From positions 1-33,915 of the forward strand of contig JAOZOH010000020.1 in the NCBI GenBank assembly GCA_029933365.1: 33,915 nucleotides of DNA, in the 5' to 3' direction. Position numbers and translations under genes: made by a program. Source of the stretch: Desulfuromusa sp. (GTDB taxonomy: Bacteria; Desulfobacterota; Desulfuromonadia; Desulfuromonadales; Geopsychrobacteraceae). The notes below the pieces were generated by a model. The model did no database searches. It saw nothing but the letters and a program-made list of their open reading frames with translations, and was not told the origin of the DNA. Positions 32,579 to 33,915 of the stretch are shown one piece after another (position 1 is the stretch's first letter; every line of letters starts with the position of its first letter).

Positions 32579-33325
32579 ATGTCGGGACATAGTAAGTGGG
32601 CCAATATCAAACACCGCAAAGGGGCACAGGATGCCAAACGCGGGAAAATATTCACAAAACTAATTAAAGAAGTCACCATTGCGGCAAGAATTGGCGGGGC
32701 TGACCTTGAATCTAATGCACGCTTACGCCTGGCGGTTGACAAAGCAAAACAAGCAAATATGCCCAAGGACAATATCGACCGCGGCATCAAGAAAGGAACC
32801 GGAGATCTCGACGGTATTACCTACGAAGAGGGAGTATTTGAAGGCTACGGACCCGGTGGTGTTGCTGTTATTGTTGAGTTTATGACCGACAACCGTACCC
32901 GCACCGTAGCTGACGTCCGCCATGCCTTTAACAAGTATGGTGGCAGCCTTGGTGTCAGCGGATCTGTGTCATTCATGTTTGACCGTAAAGGGCAGATCAT
33001 CTTCGACGACGACAACGATTTTGAAACCATCTTCGAAGCAGCACTGGAAGCCGGAGCAGAAGATGTCAAAGAAGAAGATGACATCATTGAAGTTATCACC
33101 GATCCGGTTAAATTTGAGACAGTCAAAAATAATCTAGAAGAACAAGGTCTCAAATATCAATCGGCAGAAGTCACTATGATTCCACAGAACCTGAACCCTG
33201 TTGCAGGAAAACAGGCTGAATCACTGATGAAAATGATTGATGTTCTGGAAGATAACGACGACGTACAGAATGTTCATGCCAATTTTGATATCTCGGATGA
33301 AGAGATGGAAAAGATCATGGGCTGA
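32579..33325 (+). CDS. yebC: YebC/PmpR family DNA-binding/translation-associated protein
   Basis: This 248-residue YebC protein begins [22 protein letters not shown] and shows [54 protein letters not shown] [30 protein letters not shown] and the C-terminal [10 protein letters not shown]. Members are described as transcriptional regulators (PmpR) and, more recently, as translation factors at proline stretches. Length and start (aaggag upstream) are normal. It usually precedes ruvC; here two repeats lie between them. Confidence 0.95.
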   Translation: MSGHSKWANIKHRKGAQDAKRGKIFTKLIKEVTIAARIGGADLESNARLRLAVDKAKQANMPKDNIDRGIKKGTGDLDGITYEEGVFEGYGPGGVAVIVEFMTDNRTRTVADVRHAFNKYGGSLGVSGSVSFMFDRKGQIIFDDDNDFETIFEAALEAGAEDVKEEDDIIEVITDPVKFETVKNNLEEQGLKYQSAEVTMIPQNLNPVAGKQAESLMKMIDVLEDNDDVQNVHANFDISDEEMEKIMG

Positions 33326-33450
33326 TAGCGTCGCAAAAATCTCCAATCTGCGGTGTTGTCATAGTTTTTCATGACCTTGACATACTGGTGTATGTCTGCG
33401 CCCCTGAAAAATTACTCCGCCTTGCCGATTGAATTTTTTGCTTAGCTATC
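33325..33450. repeat. 126-bp imperfect palindrome after yebC
   Basis: Outer arms atagc (33325) and gctat (33449) and an inner gacatac/gtatgtc stem (33379-33385 with 33390-33396, loop tggt) share one centre, so the whole segment can fold into one long imperfect hairpin. It starts at the last base of the yebC stop codon. Part of its right arm recurs at 4441-4455. Confidence 0.6.
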
Positions 33451-33481
33451 GCATTTTTTCAACAAAACTGGGACAGTCCCG

Positions 33482-33849
33482 AATGGCGCTAGTTTAAGCA
33501 ACTTTTGCGACTTTCGTAAGGTCATTATCTTTGTTTTGAACTGCCATCCCGTGTGACGCAGCCGGAATGGAGCAGTTAATTTGAGAGAAAGAGCGGCAAA
33601 TGTTTGAAGGCGTAGCCTGAGTTTTTGCCGTTCCTCAAAGCAACTGTCCCATGGAGGGAACCCGCCAACGGTGGGCAAGGAGGTCGGGCACCTTTTTCTG
33701 CATACTCTTTTGTGGTGTACAAAAGAGTATGGCGACGAGCAGGGTCGCAACCCCACGACCTTTTTGGTTGTTAACCCGTTATTTGGGGACATGTACTTGT
33801 TACGTGTCCCCAAATAACTACTGATAGCGACCCTGAAACTAGCGCCATT
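33482..33849. repeat. 368-bp intergenic repeat element with 14-bp terminal inverted repeats
   Basis: Aatggcgctagttt at 33482-33495 and aaactagcgccatt at 33836-33849 are perfect inverted ends. Inside are two strong hairpins: catactcttttg/caaaagagtatg (33699-33730) and a perfect-arm one at 33778-33817 (gttatttggggaca with tgtccccaaataac). An open frame on the minus strand (33442-33813) looks spurious. It lies directly before ruvC. Confidence 0.6.
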
Positions 33850-33874
33850 AGTGACTCCGGGTAATTATTCAACT

Positions 33875-33915
33875 ATGCGTATTCTAGGGATTGATCCCGG
33901 TAGTAAAGCAACCGG
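33875..33915 (+). CDS. ruvC: RuvC Holliday junction endonuclease, 5' fragment
   Basis: The last 41 bases of the window read MRILGIDPGSKATG, where GIDPGS contains the first catalytic Asp of RuvC resolvases. Only the start is visible. It follows yebC, as in many bacteria. Confidence 0.88.
   Translation, partial: MRILGIDPGSKAT

Noticed and set aside
33442..33813. 123-codon open frame on the minus strand as a gene
   Set aside because: It overlaps the repeat element and its hairpins, has no ribosome site and an atypical composition rich in Arg, Leu, Pro and Cys; it reads like a repeat-derived frame.

Overview
The window looks like chromosome of a Gram-negative, anaerobe-type deltaproteobacterium, most probably Desulfuromonadales (Desulfuromonas/Geopsychrobacter-like). 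This is an inference from gene content: MlaA/MlaC and BamD (outer membrane), an acetate:CoA-transferase-family enzyme, a PEP-CTERM protein, a REP-type tyrosine transposase, a DUF362-ferredoxin protein, yebC next to ruvC, and numerous intergenic palindromes. No rRNA, tRNA or CRISPR was seen.

Layout. Positions 1-1757 hold a REP-associated (Y1) transposase whose element ends can be placed by inverted repeats at 76-91 and 1097-1112; it sits in a PEP-CTERM gene that survives only as its 3' part. A 21-bp-stem bidirectional terminator follows. On the minus strand, 5391 down to 1877 reads crcB, a DUF190 protein, a TerB-like protein, an MnmM/YtqB-type methyltransferase, mlaA and mlaC; two palindromic repeats lie between crcB, the DUF190 gene and the TerB gene. 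bamD (+) and a strongly expressed-looking acetyl-CoA hydrolase/transferase (+) follow, each with its own terminator.

The core of the window (25305 down to 8462, minus strand, about 17 kb) is a complete MSHA-type IV pilus locus in canonical order: mshI, a PilN-like gene, mshJ, K, L, M, N, E, G, F, A, C, D, O, P, Q. It encodes the inner-membrane alignment complex (MshI/PilN-like/J/K), a lipoprotein secretin (MshL), an ExeA-type ATPase (MshM), a TPR protein (MshN), the extension ATPase with a c-di-GMP-binding MshEN domain (MshE), the platform protein (MshG), the major pilin (MshA), minor pilins (F, C, D, O, P) and a 1279-residue tip or surface protein with two LamG-like domains (MshQ). Most genes overlap or nearly touch, and a terminator hairpin right after mshA probably lowers minor-pilin expression relative to the major pilin.

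The right side (25465-33915) is ordinary chromosome: a 2-Cys peroxiredoxin, xerC, a membrane-anchored lipase-like hydrolase, a DUF362 ferredoxin, a YcxB-like membrane protein, a NifU-type scaffold, a MidA-type methyltransferase, an unusual cytidylate-kinase-like/BON fusion, yebC and the first codons of ruvC. yebC and ruvC are separated by two different palindromic repeat elements.

The two most interesting themes are the complete MSHA locus with its c-di-GMP and adhesin logic, and the set of at least five intergenic palindromes accompanying a REP-type transposase.
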